A stretch of 64,000 nt of DNA from Streptomyces flavochromogenes (lineage in GTDB: Bacteria > Actinomycetota > Actinomycetes > Streptomycetales > Streptomycetaceae): positions 310,001 through 374,000 of the forward strand of contig NZ_JNZO01000002.1 of the NCBI RefSeq assembly GCF_000717595.1, read 5' to 3'. The position numbers were made by a program, and so were the translations under genes. Shown piece after piece: positions 33,539 to 42,545 of the stretch. The notes below the pieces were generated by a model, which was not told the DNA's origin, did no database searches, and was given only the letters and a program-made list of their open reading frames with translations. The first letter of the stretch is position 1. The number at the start of each line of letters is the position of its first letter.

Positions 33539-35185
33539 GTGCCCACGAGGCGCTCCGTCGTGATCGGCGTGGACAGCTCCACGCAGTCCACCAAGGCCGT
33601 GGCCGTCGACGCCGACACCGGCGAGCTCCTCGCCGTCGGCCGCGCCCCGCACACCGTCACCGGCTCCGCCGGCGCACGCGAGAGCGACCCCGAGGAGTGG
33701 TGGAGCGCCCTCGTGACGGCCGTCCGCGCGGCGGTACGGGACGCCGGCGTCCCGGCCGGAGCCGTCACCGGCATCGCCGTCGCCGGACAGCAGCACGGGC
33801 TCGTCACCCTCGGCGCGGACCGCCGCCCCCTGCGTCCCGCGCTGCTCTGGAACGACACCCGCTCCGCCCCCCAGGCCGCCGCCCTCGCCGCCCGTCTCGG
33901 CGGCCCCGCAGCCTGGCTGGAACGCACGGGCTCGGTGCCCGTCGCCTCCATGACCGCCGCGAAGTGGCAGTGGTTGCGCGAGCACGAACCCCGCCGTGCG
34001 GAGGCCGTCGCGGGGGTCCGCCTCCCGCACGACCACCTCACGGAGCGCCTCACCGGGATCGCGGTGACCGACCCCGGGGACGCCTCGGGAACGTGCTGGT
34101 ACGGGAGGGGCGCCCGCGGCGGCGAGGGCGCGGCAGGGACCGAGGGGCTCCGCGACTCGACGGGCGGGCTCGACGGCAAGGAGTCCGCCGGTGCCTACGA
34201 CCCCGAGATCCTGGACCTCGTCGGACTCGACCCGGCCCTGCTGCCCGCCGTCGCACCCGGCGGCGCCACCCGCGTGGGCACCCTGACCCCGGCCGCCGCC
34301 GAGGCCCTCGGGCTGCCCCGTACCGTCGTCGTCGCCGCCGGGACCGGCGACAACATGGCCGCCGCGGTCGGCCTCGGCCTCGGCGGTGCGGGCCTCCTCG
34401 ACCACCCGGTCGTCAGCCTCGGCACCTCGGGCACGGTCTTCGCCGCGACCCGCGCGCGCCCGGCGGACCCCGGCCTCGCGGGCTTCGCCGCCACCGACGG
34501 GACGCACCTTCCGCTCGGCTGCACCCTCAACTGCACGCTCGCCGTCGACCGGTTCGCCACGCTCCTGGGCCTGGACCGCGAGGACGCGTCACCGGGCGGA
34601 GGCGACGGCGGTGGAGTCGTCGTACTGCCCTACCTCGACGGCGAACGCACCCCCGACCTGCCGCACGCGGCCGGCCTGGTCACCGGCCTGCGGCACGGCA
34701 CGGACCCGCGGTCGGTCCTCGGTGCCGCCTACGAGGGCGCGGCCTTCACGGTGCTGCGCGCCCTCGACCACCTCCTCGCCGCCTGCGGCCTGGACCCGGC
34801 CGCCCCCGACGTACGGGACCGGCCGCTGCGCCTCATCGGCGGCGGGGCGCGGGGCCGGACCTGGACCGAGACCGTCCGCAGACTCTCCGGCCGCCCCCTG
34901 GTCGTCCCGGCCGCCGAGGAGCTCGTGGCCCTCGGCGCCGCGGCCCTCGCGGCGGGCGCGGTGACGGGGGCGGACCCGGTGGCCCTGACGACGGCCTGGG
35001 GCACGGGCACGGGCGAGATCCTGCCCGCGGTCGGCCGCGACGAGGAGACCTGGAACCGCATCGCGGGGGTCCTGTCGGCCGCGACGCCGGCCTTGCTGTC
35101 AACGACCGTCGAAGAGGTGGGCCAGGGTGGTCGGGGTGAGGCGGATGTCGTCGAAGTCGACGCGGCATCCCTCGCCGACGGGTGA
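33539..35185 (+). CDS. xylB: Xylulokinase
   Basis: A 548-residue FGGY kinase phosphorylating D-xylulose to xylulose 5-phosphate. GTG start with AGGTGAGG upstream. N-terminal IGVDSSTQSTKAV, then AGQQHGLV, LLWNDTRS, LPHDHLTERLTG and VSLGTSGTVFA are typical. Two oddities: a Gly-rich insertion of about 27 residues after GTCWYG (about 34108-34190), and a C-terminal tail beyond LSAATPALL that is unlike the family and runs 87 bp into the 3' end of the convergent DUF1349 gene. The native stop probably lay near 35100 and has been lost. The kinase core appears complete. Confidence 0.92.
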   Translation: MPTRRSVVIGVDSSTQSTKAVAVDADTGELLAVGRAPHTVTGSAGARESDPEEWWSALVTAVRAAVRDAGVPAGAVTGIAVAGQQHGLVTLGADRRPLRPALLWNDTRSAPQAAALAARLGGPAAWLERTGSVPVASMTAAKWQWLREHEPRRAEAVAGVRLPHDHLTERLTGIAVTDPGDASGTCWYGRGARGGEGAAGTEGLRDSTGGLDGKESAGAYDPEILDLVGLDPALLPAVAPGGATRVGTLTPAAAEALGLPRTVVVAAGTGDNMAAAVGLGLGGAGLLDHPVVSLGTSGTVFAATRARPADPGLAGFAATDGTHLPLGCTLNCTLAVDRFATLLGLDREDASPGGGDGGGVVVLPYLDGERTPDLPHAAGLVTGLRHGTDPRSVLGAAYEGAAFTVLRALDHLLAACGLDPAAPDVRDRPLRLIGGGARGRTWTETVRRLSGRPLVVPAAEELVALGAAALAAGAVTGADPVALTTAWGTGTGEILPAVGRDEETWNRIAGVLSAATPALLSTTVEEVGQGGRGEADVVEVDAASLADG

Positions 35186-35695
35186 CTGGACCTCGATGCC
35201 GGCCCGTACGGGACCGGGGCCGTCCAGGGCGAACTGCCGCACCAGGCGCCAGGACTCGCCGTCGTCCGAGACGTGGAAGGCGAAGCCCGCACCGATCCGG
35301 CTGATGCGCAGCCACAGGGCTTCGCCCGCGACCGGGCCCGCGAGCGCGTCGTCGGACCGGCCGCGGGTCACGACGGAGAAGACGCTGGGAGTTCCGTCGG
35401 GTGCCTGCTCGAAGTTGAGCTTGGCCCAGTGGTCGTCGTCGGAGCGGATGAACAGGGCCCCCGCGTCCCACGCCGACCGGAAGCCGACGCGAAGGCGGGC
35501 CGAGAGCTGCCAGTCGCCGTCCGGGGGAGTGGTCAGGGCCACGGCGGCGTCACGCCGGGCCGCCCCGCCGACCGGGTCCGTGAAGGCGTCCGTGTGCGGG
35601 GCGGCCGTGACGGTGAGGACGCCGTCGGCGAGGGACCACGCGGCGGGGGCGGTGACCCAGTCGAGGCCGAGGGGGAGAGAGGTGTCGACATTCAT
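35099..35695 (-). CDS. DUF1349 concanavalin-like protein
   Basis: A 198-residue protein of the DUF1349 family (beta-sandwich, related to yeast Ree1): WDAGALFIRSDDDHWAKLNFE, VVTRGRSDDALAG, and GFAFHVSDDGESWRLVRQF. No signal peptide. Often found beside sugar genes and thought to bind carbohydrate or act on sugar derivatives, but no reaction is established. ATG at 35695. Convergent with and overlapped by xylB. Confidence 0.85.
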   Translation of the reverse strand: MNVDTSLPLGLDWVTAPAAWSLADGVLTVTAAPHTDAFTDPVGGAARRDAAVALTTPPDGDWQLSARLRVGFRSAWDAGALFIRSDDDHWAKLNFEQAPDGTPSVFSVVTRGRSDDALAGPVAGEALWLRISRIGAGFAFHVSDDGESWRLVRQFALDGPGPVRAGIEVQSPVGEGCRVDFDDIRLTPTTLAHLFDGR

Positions 35696-36147
35696 GACGT
35701 CATGATCGTGAGCCGGCCGTCAGCGTGCCAGGGACTCCGCGGAGGATCCAAGAAGTGGCACGAGAGTCCAACTCGGTGCCCCTCCGGGGAGCGAGCCGCG
35801 CGAACTGCCGTCCGTGTCCCCCTGATGCGGTGGATCCACGGCCGGCCGGCCGTCGGCGACGACGCCCGACGCCGGGCCCCGCCCGGGGGGTCGGCGACCG
35901 CGTCCGACGTCCGAGGCCTGCCGATCGGTGACCACCCCGGATGCCTGCCGATCGGTGACCACCCCGGATGCCTGGCCGAGCGGTGACCCGTGCCGACGCG
36001 TGTCGCCCGACGTCCGAGGGCCTGACCCAGGGCCCCGGCCGCCCGGCCTGCCGGCGCCCGAGGTCCGATGCCCGGCCCCGGCGCCGCCCGCCGGGGCCGG
36101 GGCGGTCCTCTCCTCAGGTCGCGCCGCCCGCCGCCCCGGTCCTCCCC
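35696..36147. other. Gene-free stretch dominated by local repeats
   Basis: About 450 bp between the DUF1349 start and the ketopantoate reductase stop. It holds the repeats listed separately at 35916-35969 and 36104-36171; no frame shows family similarity on either strand. Confidence 0.6.
35916..35969. repeat. 27-bp tandem repeat
   Basis: 35916-35942 and 35943-35969 are identical, and a degenerate third copy begins at 35970. Not coding in any supported gene. Confidence 0.9.
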
Positions 36148-36171
36148 TCAGGTCGCGCCGCCCGCCCCCGT
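36104..36171. repeat. 34-bp duplication containing the ketopantoate reductase stop codon
   Basis: 36138-36171 carries the last codons and TGA of the gene at 36148; 36104-36137 is a close copy just downstream of it (a few changes). The 3' end of the gene has been duplicated in tandem. Confidence 0.85.
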
Positions 36172-37086
36172 CGTGACGCGCCGCTGGTGCACCCGCAGGT
36201 GCAGGGTCGCCAGGTCCAGGAGCGGGGTCGCCACGCCCAGCGCACGCGCGCGCGTGGTGAGGTCGCCGAAGAGGTGCTCGACCTCGGTCGGTCGGCCCGC
36301 CGCCAGGTCCCGGTAGAGGGACGGAACCATCGGCGACCCCGGCGCGGCCACCACGGCGAGCGTCGTCGCCCGCTCCGCCTCCGGTAGGGGGTGTCCGGCC
36401 GCGTCGGCGACCGCGGACGCCTCGGCGAGCAGCGCCGGGGCCAGGGAGGGACCGCCCGGGGTGTCGTGGACGTCGCCGACCGTACCCCGCATCAGGCTGG
36501 TCACGGCGCCGAGGGTCGTGATGAACACCCACTTGTGCCACATCGCCGTGACCACGTGCTCCGGCTCCGGCGAGGCGATGCCCGCCTCCTCCAGCACCGC
36601 CCGGAACTTCGCCACGCGCGCGGAGCGCGTGCCGTCCTGCTCGCCGAGCGTCAGATGGGCCAGGGGGGCGAGCCGTCGGATGTCACCGGTCTCGTCGAGC
36701 GTGGTGACCACCTTGGCCACGCCACCGAGGACGACCGAGGTCCCGAAGCGGGCGTTGAGGGCGTCGATGTGGGCGAGACCGTTGAGGAGCGGGACGACGG
36801 CCGTGTCCGGTCCGACGGCCGGCACGATGTCCTCGATCGCCTGATCGAGGCCGGTGGACTTCACCGACAGCAGCACGAGGTCGTACGCGGTGTCGAGCGC
36901 GTCGGCCGTCACGAGGCGGGGCGCGAGGACCCATTCCTCGTCCCGGCCCACCACCCGGAGCCCGCGCTCGCGCAGCGCCGCCGCACGGGCCGGGCGGACC
37001 AGGAAGGTGACGTCCTGTCCGGCGCGGGCGAGCAGGGCGCCGAAGTAGCCACCGGTGGCACCGGCGCCGACGACCAGGATCTTCAT
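36148..37086 (-). CDS. 2-dehydropantoate 2-reductase (ketopantoate reductase family)
   Basis: A 312-residue ApbA/PanE-family NADPH-dependent reductase. N-terminal Rossmann motif MKILVVGAGATGGYFGALLA, conserved Lys in LLSVKSTGLD, PLLNGLAHIDAL, and the C-terminal ADAAGHPLPEA and PSLYRDLAAGRPTEVEHL typical of the family. The classical role is ketopantoate reduction in pantothenate synthesis; many actinobacteria have several paralogues of unknown substrate. It is coupled to the HxlR-type regulator upstream by an ATGA overlap, hinting at a specialised, regulated role. Confidence 0.85.
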   Translation of the reverse strand: MKILVVGAGATGGYFGALLARAGQDVTFLVRPARAAALRERGLRVVGRDEEWVLAPRLVTADALDTAYDLVLLSVKSTGLDQAIEDIVPAVGPDTAVVPLLNGLAHIDALNARFGTSVVLGGVAKVVTTLDETGDIRRLAPLAHLTLGEQDGTRSARVAKFRAVLEEAGIASPEPEHVVTAMWHKWVFITTLGAVTSLMRGTVGDVHDTPGGPSLAPALLAEASAVADAAGHPLPEAERATTLAVVAAPGSPMVPSLYRDLAAGRPTEVEHLFGDLTTRARALGVATPLLDLATLHLRVHQRRVTTGAGGAT

Positions 37087-37664
37087 CGTTGTGAACCTCT
37101 CGTGGGGCGCCCCGGGGGCGCGGTGGTGAGCGGGGGGCCGAGCAGGGGCCGGAGCAGCCGGTGGGGCCGGGCGAGCGCGGCGGTCACCGGGTCGTCGTCC
37201 GGGGTGGCGGGTGCGAGTCCCGGGCCCGGGGCGACCACGACGTCCGCGACGGGGACAGCCGTGCCGCAGCTCGTACAGCGTCCGTCCGCGTCGAGCGGTG
37301 CCTCGTCCCCGGCGTGCCGGAAGACGCGGCGCGGCCCGCCGTCGGCCGCGTGGAACTCCTCGCCCCAGGAGGTGAGCGCGCGGACCGCCGGCCAGAGGGC
37401 GATCCCCTTGGGCGTGAGCCCGTACACCTCGCGGCGGCCCGTGCCGGTACCGGGACGGCGCTCCAGGACGCCCGCCGCGGTGAGGGCGGTGAGCCGGTCG
37501 GTGAGCACGGCCCGGGGCACGCCCAGGTGCGCGGCGAACTCCCCGAACCTGCGGACCCCGTAGAAGGCGTCGCGCAGGATCAGCAGCGTCCAGCGTTCGC
37601 CGACGATCTCCATGGAGCGGGCGAGGGCGCAGGTCTGACCGCGGTAGTCACGCGGAAGCGTCAT
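37083..37664 (-). CDS. HxlR-type winged-helix regulator
   Basis: A 193-residue regulator: CALARSMEIVGERWTLLILRDAFYGVRRFGEF is the HxlR DNA-binding domain, with VLTDRLTALTAAGVLERRPG as recognition and wing region. The C-terminal 90 residues contain a CTSCGT pair, possibly a redox or zinc site. ATG at 37664 is chosen because AGGG lies 8 nt upstream; an ATG two codons earlier is also possible. Its stop overlaps the reductase start. An inverted repeat at 37688-37702 just upstream may be its own site. Confidence 0.85.
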   Translation of the reverse strand: MTLPRDYRGQTCALARSMEIVGERWTLLILRDAFYGVRRFGEFAAHLGVPRAVLTDRLTALTAAGVLERRPGTGTGRREVYGLTPKGIALWPAVRALTSWGEEFHAADGGPRRVFRHAGDEAPLDADGRCTSCGTAVPVADVVVAPGPGLAPATPDDDPVTAALARPHRLLRPLLGPPLTTAPPGRPTRGSQR

Positions 37665-37687
37665 GGTCATGACCCTAGTGCACAAGA

Positions 37688-37702
37688 GTTCGGTGACTGA
37701 AC
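37688..37702. promoter_or_regulatory. Inverted repeat upstream of the HxlR gene
   Basis: GTTCGGTGACTGAAC: GTTC/GAAC ends and GT/AC inner pairs around a central G, 24 bp before the regulator start. A plausible autoregulatory site. Confidence 0.45.
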
Positions 37703-37783
37703 CGTTTGGGTCGGGTGGTGCCGCACTCCGGCGGCGGAGCTGTTTTCGGGTGAGCGAAAGGGGCGGCTAGGCTCGCGCTCACC

Positions 37784-38995
37784 ATGAACCAGCCCACGGA
37801 ACCCAAGGCCGACAAGTCGGGCGTGCGCCGGCACAACCTGAGTCTCGTCCTGCGGACCGTCCACGACGCGGGCGAGACGACCCGGGCGGCCGTCGCCGCC
37901 CGCGTCGGACTCACCCGGCCCGCCGTCTCCTCCCTCGTCGAGCAGCTCCTCGAACTGGGCTTCCTCGTCGAATCGGGCAAGACGTTCAGCGGGCAGGCGG
38001 GACGGCCGGGCACCGTCCTGAAACCCGCGGACACCGGCCCCGCCGGCCTCGGCGTCGAGATCAACGTCGACTACGTGACGGTCTGCGTCGTCGACCTCAC
38101 CGGCACCGACCGCGTCCGCCGCACCGAGCGCCTCGACAACCGCGCCGCCGGTGCCCCCGACGTGCTGGCCCGCGCCGCCCGGATCGCCGCCGACGTCCTC
38201 GACACGGCCGCCGCAAGACGCCTCGCCCCGGCGGCTGCCGGACTCGCCCTGCCGGGCCTCGTCTCCGGCGGAGCCGTCCGGCAGGCACCCAACCTCGGCT
38301 GGTACGAGGTCGACGCCGAGCGCCTCTTCGGCGAGGCCCTCACCGCGCTGCGCCCCGGCACCGCGGGCCTCCCCCTCACCTCCGACAACGAGGCCAACAT
38401 GGCCGCCCTCGCCGAGCTGTGGTTCGGCACGCTCGGCGACCTCCGGACCTTTCTGCACCTGACGGGCGAGATCGGCGTGGGCGGCGCGATCGTCGTCCAC
38501 GGCGAACTCCTGCGCGGCGCGCACGGCTTCGCCGGAGAGATCGGCCATCTGGTCGTCGACGCCGGGGGCCCGCGCTGCCGCTGCGGCTCACGAGGGTGCC
38601 TGGAGCAGTACGCGGGCCAGGCCGCGCTCCTCGGAGCGGCGCGGGCCGCCGACGTCACCGACCTGGCGGACCTCGCCGGGGCGGGGGAGCCGCGTGCCCT
38701 CGCGGCGCTCGCCGAGGCGGGCAGGATGCTCGGGCGCGCCCTGTCGGGCGCCGTGAACCTCCTCGACCCCGAGGCGGTCGTCCTCGGCGGCATCTACCCG
38801 CACCTCATGCCGTGGCTCGTCCCCGCCCTGGCCGAGGAGCTCTCCGACCGCGTCGTCTCCGGCCTCTGGACCCCGGACGCGGGCCGCCTCCGTCCGGCCT
38901 CGGCCACCACGGACGCCTCCCGGGGCGCGGCGGCCCTCGTCCTCCACGACGTCCTGGCCGACCCCCTCGCGTACGCCACGGGGACGGGGGCCTGA
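37784..38995 (+). CDS. ROK-family transcriptional regulator (XylR/NagC type)
   Basis: A 403-residue ROK repressor: N-terminal winged helix (RRHNLSLVLRTVHDAGETTRAAVAARVGL in part), then the sugar-kinase-like fold with DNEANMAALAELWFG, GEIGVGGAIVVHGELLRG, and the zinc motif GHLVV with CRCGSRGCLEQYAG. Genes of this type near xylA/xylB usually encode the xylose repressor, though here 2 kb of other genes intervene. Ligand binding to xylose is inferred. Confidence 0.88.
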   Translation: MNQPTEPKADKSGVRRHNLSLVLRTVHDAGETTRAAVAARVGLTRPAVSSLVEQLLELGFLVESGKTFSGQAGRPGTVLKPADTGPAGLGVEINVDYVTVCVVDLTGTDRVRRTERLDNRAAGAPDVLARAARIAADVLDTAAARRLAPAAAGLALPGLVSGGAVRQAPNLGWYEVDAERLFGEALTALRPGTAGLPLTSDNEANMAALAELWFGTLGDLRTFLHLTGEIGVGGAIVVHGELLRGAHGFAGEIGHLVVDAGGPRCRCGSRGCLEQYAGQAALLGAARAADVTDLADLAGAGEPRALAALAEAGRMLGRALSGAVNLLDPEAVVLGGIYPHLMPWLVPALAEELSDRVVSGLWTPDAGRLRPASATTDASRGAAALVLHDVLADPLAYATGTGA

Positions 38996-39002
38996 CGCGG
39001 GG

Positions 39003-39830
39003 TCACAACCCCGCGCGACTCGCCGGCACGTCGACGAACGGCCGGGTCAGGTGGGCCGTCGCGAGGACCGCCCCGCCGGCGGCGGCACGCGCGAGCAGGT
39101 CCTCCCGCGAGGCCCGGGCGGTCGCGGGGTCGCGCTCGTGGGCGTAGGCCACGGCGGGCGCGGCGAGCTGCACGGCGTGTACGAGGAGATCGCCGGTGAC
39201 CAGGACGTCCCGGCCGTCCGGCCGTTCGACCAGGACGGACTGGTGGCCGGGGGTGTGCCCGGGGGTGGGCAGCAGCGTGACACCCGGGCGCAGCCGGTGC
39301 CTGCCGTCGACCTCGTGCAGTTGCCCTGCGGCGCGGAGCGGTTCCACCACCCAGTCCCACACCGGGTCGAGGCGGTCGAGGGCGGCCGTCTCCGCCCGCT
39401 GGACGACGTACCGGGCGTCGGGGAAGAACGGCCGGCCGGCGGCGTCGGCGGCCCAGCCGGTGTGGTCCTCGTGCAGATGCGTCAGAACGACGGTGTGGAC
39501 GTCCGCCCGGTCGATCCCGGCCCGCGCGAGTACGTCCGGCAGCCGGCCGGGCACAGGGCACCAGGGCGCGCCGGGTCCCTCGGCGGGTCCGACGCCCGCG
39601 TCGATCAGCGTCCAGCCCGAACCGTCGGGGTCGGCGACGGCGAAGCAGCGGAAGTCCAGCCGCCACGCGCCGTCGGGCCCGAACGCGCCGGGGTCGAGGG
39701 CCGCGGCGGCCGCCCAGTCCGCCGCGACCGCCCCGGGGAACGCGTCGCGCGCCGCCTTGAAGAACAGCCCGGTGGCGTCCAAGAGTGCCGTCACCGGGCC
39801 CGACCGCGTCCATTCGCTGCTGCTCGACAT
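39003..39830 (-). CDS. Metallo-beta-lactamase-fold hydrolase
   Basis: A 275-residue MBL-fold protein with the metal-binding THLHEDHTGW motif, PTPGHTPGHQSV and VTGDLLVH. No signal peptide. The arrangement is that of the large lactonase/hydrolase subgroup (AHL-lactonase-like and others), so a small ester or lactone substrate is possible but unproven. ATG at 39830; convergent with the ROK gene at 7 bp. Confidence 0.85.
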   Translation of the reverse strand: MSSSSEWTRSGPVTALLDATGLFFKAARDAFPGAVAADWAAAAALDPGAFGPDGAWRLDFRCFAVADPDGSGWTLIDAGVGPAEGPGAPWCPVPGRLPDVLARAGIDRADVHTVVLTHLHEDHTGWAADAAGRPFFPDARYVVQRAETAALDRLDPVWDWVVEPLRAAGQLHEVDGRHRLRPGVTLLPTPGHTPGHQSVLVERPDGRDVLVTGDLLVHAVQLAAPAVAYAHERDPATARASREDLLARAAAGGAVLATAHLTRPFVDVPASRAGL

Positions 39831-39929
39831 GACACCGACCCTGCCATCGCCGGGACCCGCGCGTACAGGAGATCGATCACTCTCATCCCGCTCTCACGCC
39901 GGCCTTATCCCGTCATCACGCGCCGCCCC

Positions 39930-39935
39930 TAGCTT
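39930..39935 (+). promoter_or_regulatory. -10 box placing the transcription start at the ABC permease ATG
   Basis: TAGCTT ends 7 bp before the ATG at 39943 and no Shine-Dalgarno sequence is present, so the message is probably leaderless. No convincing -35 is seen. Confidence 0.45.
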
Positions 39936-39942
39936 CACGCCC

Positions 39943-41448
39943 ATGTTCTTCACCTACCTCCGGCGCGAACTGCGCCGCCGCAGAAAGGCGGCGCTCGTCG
40001 TCGCCTCCGGGCTCGCGCTCGGGATCGCGCTGGTCATCGTCGTCAACTCCGTGTCCTCCGGCATGAACCAGGCCCAGGGCAAGGTCCTGGAGTCCCTCTA
40101 CGGTCTCGGTACGGACCTGACGGTGACCAAGGCGCAGGAACGGCCCGCGGACGGTGCGCAGCCGCAGCGCCCCCGGTTCGAGTTCCAGGGCAAGGACGAG
40201 GGCGAGGAGCAGAGCAGCGACCGGCTGATGGTCCAGGGCTTCCAGACCCTCGCGGACTCCACCGTCGCCACGGTCGCCGGACAGCCGGGTGTCGACCGCG
40301 CGGTGGGCGGGCTCAGCCTCGTCAACCTCAAGATCAACGGAGAGTTCGCGCGGGGACGGATCCAGCGCGGTCAGACCCAGCAGGGTCCGCCGGGCGCCGA
40401 GACCGGCGGCAACGGGTCCGGCATCGGCGGCGGTTCCGGTGGCGGCTCCGGACCCGGTGACACGGTCACCGGCGGCGGCGCGGCCTTCGACGTCGACTCC
40501 TTCACGCTCTACGGCACCGACGTCACCGCCCCCGACCTCGGCCCCCTCACCACCTCCACCGTCTCCCAGGGCCGTACCTTCGAGACCACCGAGACGGACG
40601 CCGCGGTCGCCGTCGTCGACAGTGCCTACGCCCAGGAGAAGGACCTCGCCGTAGGCGACGAACTGACCGTGAAGAACGTCGCGTTCGAGATCGTCGGCAT
40701 CGCGACCGCCGACCGGGGACAGGCCGCCGCCCAGGTCTATCTGCCGCTGAAGCGGGCGCAGACGCTCTCGGCCTCCGCGGCCGAGATCACCACGATCTAT
40801 GTGAAGGCGACCGACTCGACGCGGATCGACGCGGTCAAGACCGCCATCCAGAAGAACGTCACCGGCACCACCGTCACCACCTCGGCCGACCTGGCCCAGA
40901 CGGTGTCCGGCTCGCTCGACACCGCCGCCGACCTCGCCTCGAACGTGGGCAAGTGGCTCTCGTACGCCGTGCTGCTCGCCGCCGTCCTCGTCGCCGGCCT
41001 CCTCACCTCCTCCGCCGTCACCCGCCGGGTCCGTGAGTTCGGCACGCTCAAGGCACTCGGCTGGAAGAGCGGCCGCGTCACCCGTCAGGTGGTCGGCGAG
41101 GCCCTCGTCAACGGCTTCATCGGCGGTGCCCTCGGCATCGCGATCGGCCTGGCCGGCGCCTACGCGGTGACCGCCGTCAGCCCCACGCTCACCGCCGAAC
41201 TCGGCTCGACCGGCGGCATGTTCGGTGGAGGCGGCGGTGGCGGCCGGGGTGGCATGGTCTTCGGCGGCGGTCCCGCAGGTACGGCGGCCGGAAAGACCGT
41301 CGACATCGCCCTCACCGCCCCGGTCAGCGTCACCACGGTGGGTCTCGCCGTCCTCCTCGCCCTCGGCGGCGGCCTCGTCGCGGGAGCCTTCGGGGCCTGG
41401 CGCGCCTCGCGGCTGCGCCCCGCCGACGCGCTGCGCCGCGTCGAGTAG
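39943..41448 (+). CDS. MacB/FtsX-type ABC transporter permease
   Basis: A 501-residue permease with one N-terminal membrane helix (AALVVASGLALGIALVIVV), a large extracytoplasmic MacB-PCD-like domain (about 45-340) and a C-terminal FtsX domain with three helices (KWLSYAVLLAAVLVAGLL; EFGTLKALGWKSGRVTRQVVGEAL). Gly-rich inserts occur at about 150-170 and 425-450 (MFGGGGGGGRGG). With the ATPase at 41488 it forms an export or mechanotransmission ABC system; the cargo is unknown. Confidence 0.9.
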   Translation: MFFTYLRRELRRRRKAALVVASGLALGIALVIVVNSVSSGMNQAQGKVLESLYGLGTDLTVTKAQERPADGAQPQRPRFEFQGKDEGEEQSSDRLMVQGFQTLADSTVATVAGQPGVDRAVGGLSLVNLKINGEFARGRIQRGQTQQGPPGAETGGNGSGIGGGSGGGSGPGDTVTGGGAAFDVDSFTLYGTDVTAPDLGPLTTSTVSQGRTFETTETDAAVAVVDSAYAQEKDLAVGDELTVKNVAFEIVGIATADRGQAAAQVYLPLKRAQTLSASAAEITTIYVKATDSTRIDAVKTAIQKNVTGTTVTTSADLAQTVSGSLDTAADLASNVGKWLSYAVLLAAVLVAGLLTSSAVTRRVREFGTLKALGWKSGRVTRQVVGEALVNGFIGGALGIAIGLAGAYAVTAVSPTLTAELGSTGGMFGGGGGGGRGGMVFGGGPAGTAAGKTVDIALTAPVSVTTVGLAVLLALGGGLVAGAFGAWRASRLRPADALRRVE

Positions 41449-41487
41449 CAGCGCCCGAACCCACCTACGTACAAAAGGAGTCGGATC

Positions 41488-42231
41488 ATGTACGAACTCA
41501 TCGGCGTCACCAAGCAGTACCGGCGGGGGCAGGAGAGAGTCGACGCGCTCGCCGGGGTCGACCTCACGCTCGCGCAGGGCGACCGGCTGGTCATCCAGGG
41601 TCCCACGGGCGGCGGCAAGTCGACGCTCCTCCAGATGCTCGGCGGCCTCGACCGCCCGACCTCGGGCCGGGTCCTGCTCGACGGCACCGACCTCGCCGCG
41701 CTTCCCGAGCGCAAGCTGACCGCGGTCCGCGGCCAGAACATCGGCTTCGTCTTCCAGAGCTTCAACCTCATCCCCACGCTCACCGCCCAGGAGAACGTGG
41801 AGACCGCGCTCGTCCCGCTCGGCGTCAAGCCCGCCGAGCGGCGGAGCCGGGCCGCCGAGGCCCTGGAGTCGGTCGGGCTCGGCGAACGCAGCGGGCATCT
41901 CCCGTCCGAGCTCTCCGGCGGCCAGCAGCAGCGGGTGGCGATCGCCCGCGCGCTCGTGAAGCGCCCGAAGGTGCTGCTCGCCGACGAACCCACCGGAAAC
42001 CTCGACGAGTCGATGCGCGACGAGATCGTCGAGCTGCTCGAAGGGCTGTGGAAGGAACACGGGCTGACCTTCGTCATGGTCACCCACGACAGCGCGATCG
42101 CCCGCCGGGCGCCCCGCCTCGCCACGATCCGCAAGGGCCGGATCACGATCAAGGAGAACCCCCGGGCGGCGACGCCGGACCGGGCGTCGGCCCCGGTGCC
42201 GGGCACGGCGTCGGACCCGGTCGAGGCCTGA
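41488..42231 (+). CDS. ABC transporter ATP-binding protein (LolD/MacB type)
   Basis: A 247-residue ATPase with Walker A GPTGGGKST, the Q-loop FVFQSFNLIPTLTAQENV characteristic of the LolD/MacB group, signature LSGGQQQRVAIARAL and Walker B VLLADEPTGNLD. GGAG precedes the ATG. Partner of the permease directly upstream (39-bp gap). Confidence 0.95.
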   Translation: MYELIGVTKQYRRGQERVDALAGVDLTLAQGDRLVIQGPTGGGKSTLLQMLGGLDRPTSGRVLLDGTDLAALPERKLTAVRGQNIGFVFQSFNLIPTLTAQENVETALVPLGVKPAERRSRAAEALESVGLGERSGHLPSELSGGQQQRVAIARALVKRPKVLLADEPTGNLDESMRDEIVELLEGLWKEHGLTFVMVTHDSAIARRAPRLATIRKGRITIKENPRAATPDRASAPVPGTASDPVEA

Positions 42232-42545
42232 CCGGCCGACCCGACCGCCCCGACTCGCGGGCGGCTGCACCGGCACGCCGTGGCCGCGCAGACAGGCCGG
42301 CGGACCGATGGCCGAACCGAAGTACGGCGTGGTCCGCGCCTCGACGCGCAGATGCGGACCCGTCACCCGCCTGGTCGCCCCCCGACCGTGCGGGTGACGG
42401 TATGTCGGATGATCTTCACGGGCCGTCGTCACAGGGGTGCAGGTCCGGTACGCCGCGGCGAACGTCCCGAATGCCGGGGCCTCAGGTTCTTCGGCCAAGG
42501 CTTCACCGGCGGCCGTTGTCAGTGGGTGCCCCTACCGTTTTCACC
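42232..42545. other. Stretch without a recognisable gene
   Basis: 314 bp between the ABC ATPase and the WGR protein. I see no gene, clear promoter or repeat in it. Confidence 0.5.

Noticed and set aside
39916..42498. An 860-codon minus-strand open frame over the ABC exporter genes
   Set aside because: Shadow frame; the plus strand carries Walker A, signature and FtsX features.
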